Shown: one piece after another, positions 61,889 to 64,000 of the stretch
Layout of the letters: every line of letters starts with the position of its first letter
How positions within the stretch are numbered: position 1 is the first letter of the stretch
Assembly (NCBI GenBank): GCA_900319465.1
Contig: ONOL01000006.1
Location: 1-64,000, forward strand
DNA from: an uncultured Eubacteriales bacterium
GTDB lineage: Bacteria; Bacillota; Clostridia; Oscillospirales; Oscillospiraceae
Length of the DNA stretch: 64,000 bases
Reading direction: 5' to 3'
Translations under genes and position numbers: made by a program
The notes under the pieces: model-generated
Databases searched by the model: none
Told to the model about the DNA's origin: nothing
What the model saw: the letters and a program-made list of their open reading frames with translations, nothing else

Positions 61889-62197
61889 TCAGGGCGCGTC
61901 GTCGTTCTCCGGCGGCTGCTTTGCCGTCTCGGATTCCGCGCGCCAGCGCCGCCAGGTGAAAAGCCCGAACAGGCCGCCGCCCACGAGGAACAGCAGTCCC
62001 GCAAGCCAGGCCGCGGCGGGCGGGAGACTCGAAGCGCCGGTGAGCTCCCCGTAGATCAGCGAGGCGCCGAGATAGACGAGGTAGGCCGCGACCACAGCGC
62101 GCAGGGCCAGCAGATTGACCGCCCGGCTGCGGTCGGCCGCGGCGGACGGGGTCTGCTTCCCGGTCGCGGCGGGATCGCGCTCGGATTCGCCGGACAT
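61889..62197 (-). CDS. Small two-helix membrane protein
   Basis: 102 residues. Ser/Ala-rich soluble N-terminus, then helices at about 30-50 (VVAAYLVYLGASLIYGEL) and 62-82 (WLAGLLFLVGGGLFGLFTW), ending in a basic/acidic tail. Its ATG lies at the last base of the upstream permease gene (62197), so it is translated with it. No motif recognised. A transporter accessory role is only positional. Confidence 0.7.
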   Translation of the reverse strand: MSGESERDPAATGKQTPSAAADRSRAVNLLALRAVVAAYLVYLGASLIYGELTGASSLPPAAAWLAGLLFLVGGGLFGLFTWRRWRAESETAKQPPENDDAP

Positions 62198-63369
62198 CAG
62201 TTCCCCTTCTTCTTGGAGAGGACGTCGAAGATGACGGCGGCCAGCAGCACCAGGCCCTTGACGACCTTCTGGTAGTTGGCGTCAACGCCCATGATGCTCA
62301 TGCCGATGTTGATCACACCCATCAGCAGGGCGCCGATGATGACGCCGGGCACGGTGCCCACGCCGCCGTAAGCGGACGCGCCGCCGATGAAGCAGGAGCC
62401 GATGGCGTCCATCTCGTAGTTCTGGCCGTAGGTCGGCTGGGCGGAGGTCAGGCGGGCGATCGTCATGATGCCCGCGAGGCCGGCCAGCAGGCCCATATTG
62501 GCATAGGCGAAGAAATAGATCTTCTTGGTGTCGATGCCGGAGAGCTTGGTGGCGACCTCATTGCCGCCGATGGCGTAGAGGTAGCGGCCGACGGTCGTCT
62601 TGGAGGTGATGTAAGTATAGATCAGCACGATGGCCACGACCCAGATCAGCGCCATGGGCAGGCCCTTGTACTGCGCGAGGCGGAGCGTGAAGAACATGAT
62701 GACCGCGACGATGACGACCGCCTTGACGACGGTCACGAGGGGCCGCTCGGTCTCCAGCCCGGCCTTGCGGCGGGCGGCGGAGCTGCGGAAGGTGAAGAAC
62801 AGGTACAGGGCGCAGGCGATGATACCCACCACCATGCAGAGGATATTCAGCTCCGAGCCGCCGAAGATATCCGGCACGTAGCACTTGGCGCCGCCGCCGA
62901 AGATCTGGACGAACTTCTCATTGGTGACGGACATGGTCTTGCCCTGCAGCACGACGTTGGACAGGCCGCGGAAGATCAGCATGCCTGCAAGCGTTGTGAT
63001 AAAGGGCGGGACCTTGACGTAGGCGATCCAGAAGGCCTGCCAGGCGCCGATGAGGAGGCCGACCACCAGCATCACCAGCACGGCCAGCCACATATTGAGA
63101 TTCTTGTTCATCAGCACGGCGCCGACCGTACCGACGAAGCAGACGACGGAGCCGACAGACAGGTCGATGTTGCCGCCGGTCAGGATGCACAGCAGCATAC
63201 CGGTGGCGAGGATGAACACGTAAGCGTTCTGGGAGATGATATTCGTGATGTTCTGAGGCAGGAGGATCTTGCCGCCGGTGCGCCAGGCGAAAAAGCTTGT
63301 GACCAGCACCAGGGCGATGATCATCGTGTACTTCTGAACGAAGTTCAGGATTTTGGTTTTTGTCGTCAT
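62197..63369 (-). CDS. mmsB: CUT2 monosaccharide ABC permease (MmsB/XylH/GguB-like)
   Basis: 390 residues with about ten membrane helices. CUT2 hallmarks are VFILATGMLLCILTGGNIDLSVGSVVCFVG, the EAA-less inner-membrane pattern, and the C-terminal YEMDAIGSCFIGGASAYGGVGTVPGVIIGALLMGVINIGMS. The length and the additional ~60-residue Arg/Lys-rich loop after helix 5 suggest the multiple-monosaccharide MmsB/GguB class. Its ATG overlaps the ATPase stop by four bases. Confidence 0.93.
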   Translation of the reverse strand: MTTKTKILNFVQKYTMIIALVLVTSFFAWRTGGKILLPQNITNIISQNAYVFILATGMLLCILTGGNIDLSVGSVVCFVGTVGAVLMNKNLNMWLAVLVMLVVGLLIGAWQAFWIAYVKVPPFITTLAGMLIFRGLSNVVLQGKTMSVTNEKFVQIFGGGAKCYVPDIFGGSELNILCMVVGIIACALYLFFTFRSSAARRKAGLETERPLVTVVKAVVIVAVIMFFTLRLAQYKGLPMALIWVVAIVLIYTYITSKTTVGRYLYAIGGNEVATKLSGIDTKKIYFFAYANMGLLAGLAGIMTIARLTSAQPTYGQNYEMDAIGSCFIGGASAYGGVGTVPGVIIGALLMGVINIGMSIMGVDANYQKVVKGLVLLAAVIFDVLSKKKGN

Positions 63370-64000
63370 TGCTTCTGCTCCTTTGCTGCCGAATCGGTAG
63401 AGAGTATGCTGGCCATGATCTTCTCCTGGCTGGCATCTTTTTGGTCAAACTCACCCACGACGCGCCCCTCGTTGAGCACGTAGATCCTGTCGCACATACC
63501 CAGGACCTCGGGCAGCTCCGAGGAGATCATGATCACGGATTTGCCTTCCGCCACCAGATCGTTGATGATGCAGTAGATCTCGTACTTCGCGCCGACGTCG
63601 ATGCCGCGGGTAGGCTCGTCCAGGATCAGAATGTCCGGATCGGCGTACATCCACTTGGCCAGCAGCACCTTCTGCTGGTTGCCGCCGGAGAGGTTGCCGA
63701 CGTTCTGCCGTACGGTGGGCGTCTTGGTGCGGAGCTTGACCCGGTATTCCTCCGCGACCGACAGCTCCTTGTCCTTGTCGATCACGCCGCTCTTCGTGAC
63801 GCCCTTGAGGTTTGCCAGGGTCGTGTTGATGAAAATGGGGTTGGACAGGATCAGGCCGTTGCCCTTCCGGTCCTCGGTAACGTAGGCCAACCCGGCGTCG
63901 ATGGCCTGCCGCGGCGAGTGGAGCTTGACCTCCTTGCCGTGGATCTCCACCGTGCCGGAGATTTCCGTGCCGTAGCTGCGGCCGAAGATCGACATGGCGA
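63366..64000 (-). CDS. mmsA: CUT2 sugar ABC ATPase, C-terminal part (5' end outside window)
   Basis: The right edge cuts this gene; its start lies beyond base 64000. The visible 211 codons are the second nucleotide-binding domain of a two-domain CUT2 ATPase (MmsA/GguA/XylG): YVTEDRKGNGL preceding the degenerate Walker-A side, LSGGNQQKVLLAKWM signature, ILILDEPTRGIDVGAKYEIY Walker B and MISSELPEVLGMCDRIYVLNEGR. Powers sugar uptake with the downstream permease. The first domain and any substrate-binding protein gene are outside the window. Confidence 0.95.
   Translation of the reverse strand, partial: AMSIFGRSYGTEISGTVEIHGKEVKLHSPRQAIDAGLAYVTEDRKGNGLILSNPIFINTTLANLKGVTKSGVIDKDKELSVAEEYRVKLRTKTPTVRQNVGNLSGGNQQKVLLAKWMYADPDILILDEPTRGIDVGAKYEIYCIINDLVAEGKSVIMISSELPEVLGMCDRIYVLNEGRVVGEFDQKDASQEKIMASILSTDSAAKEQKQ

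Overview
The window looks like the chromosome of a GC-rich, low-branching member of the Clostridia, most likely Oscillospiraceae. Reasons: a PolC-type replicative polymerase directly downstream of ispG, the infC-rpmI-rplT operon, ecfA1-ecfA2-ecfT-truA synteny, consensus TTGACA/TATAAT promoters, strong GGAGG ribosome-binding sites, and perfect-stem hairpin terminators between almost all transcription units. No rRNA, tRNA, CRISPR array or transposase was found. Most genes are on the minus strand.

Left end (1-9.9 kb): part of a prophage that continues beyond base 1. Reading leftwards it has a 23-codon ORF, a terminase-small candidate, terminase large subunit, portal, a Prp-family cysteine protease, a scaffold-like protein, an N4-gp56-type major capsid protein, two small head-completion genes, a large tail-hub-like protein and a truncated coiled-coil protein. 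A HTH-S24 repressor is transcribed divergently, and three matching 17-bp operator-like sites lie between it and the head operon.

10-28.8 kb: housekeeping and metabolism. PMT-family glycosyltransferase; HAD phosphatase, glycerol kinase and glycerol-1-phosphate dehydrogenase; rplT-rpmI-infC with an apparent AUC start on infC; deoC; a tandem OB-fold protein; a secreted orphan; an overlapping ClpE-like/macro-domain/DUF523 operon; cvpA; truA and the ECF transporter core; an RlmI-like methyltransferase.

28.9-34.9 kb: a five-gene envelope operon with one promoter and one terminator. It encodes a pseudokinase-TM-C-type-lectin protein, a Pro/Thr-rich anchored protein, an M18 aminopeptidase, a serine hydrolase and a substrate-binding lipoprotein whose fold appears circularly permuted.

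35-42 kb: beta-CASP nuclease, polC, ispG.

42-57.4 kb: two loci that appear to form one regulon. The first is a beta-propeller plus solute-binding lipoprotein divergent from an OmpR-type two-component system. The second is an operon of two sugar-type ABC permeases, a long coiled-coil membrane-fusion protein and a two-TM MacB-core-like protein, with no ATPase. A 14-base motif within 10-bp tandem repeats is identical just upstream of the -35 boxes of both loci. Between them sit the copper operon csoR-copA (with an in-frame C-terminal CopZ domain that has its own internal ribosome-binding site), a zinc-ribbon protein, rsmI and another methyltransferase.

57.6-64 kb: FCD-type GntR regulator, cysK, mnmA with a nitrilase-family hydrolase, and the start of a CUT2 monosaccharide ABC transporter that runs off the right edge.
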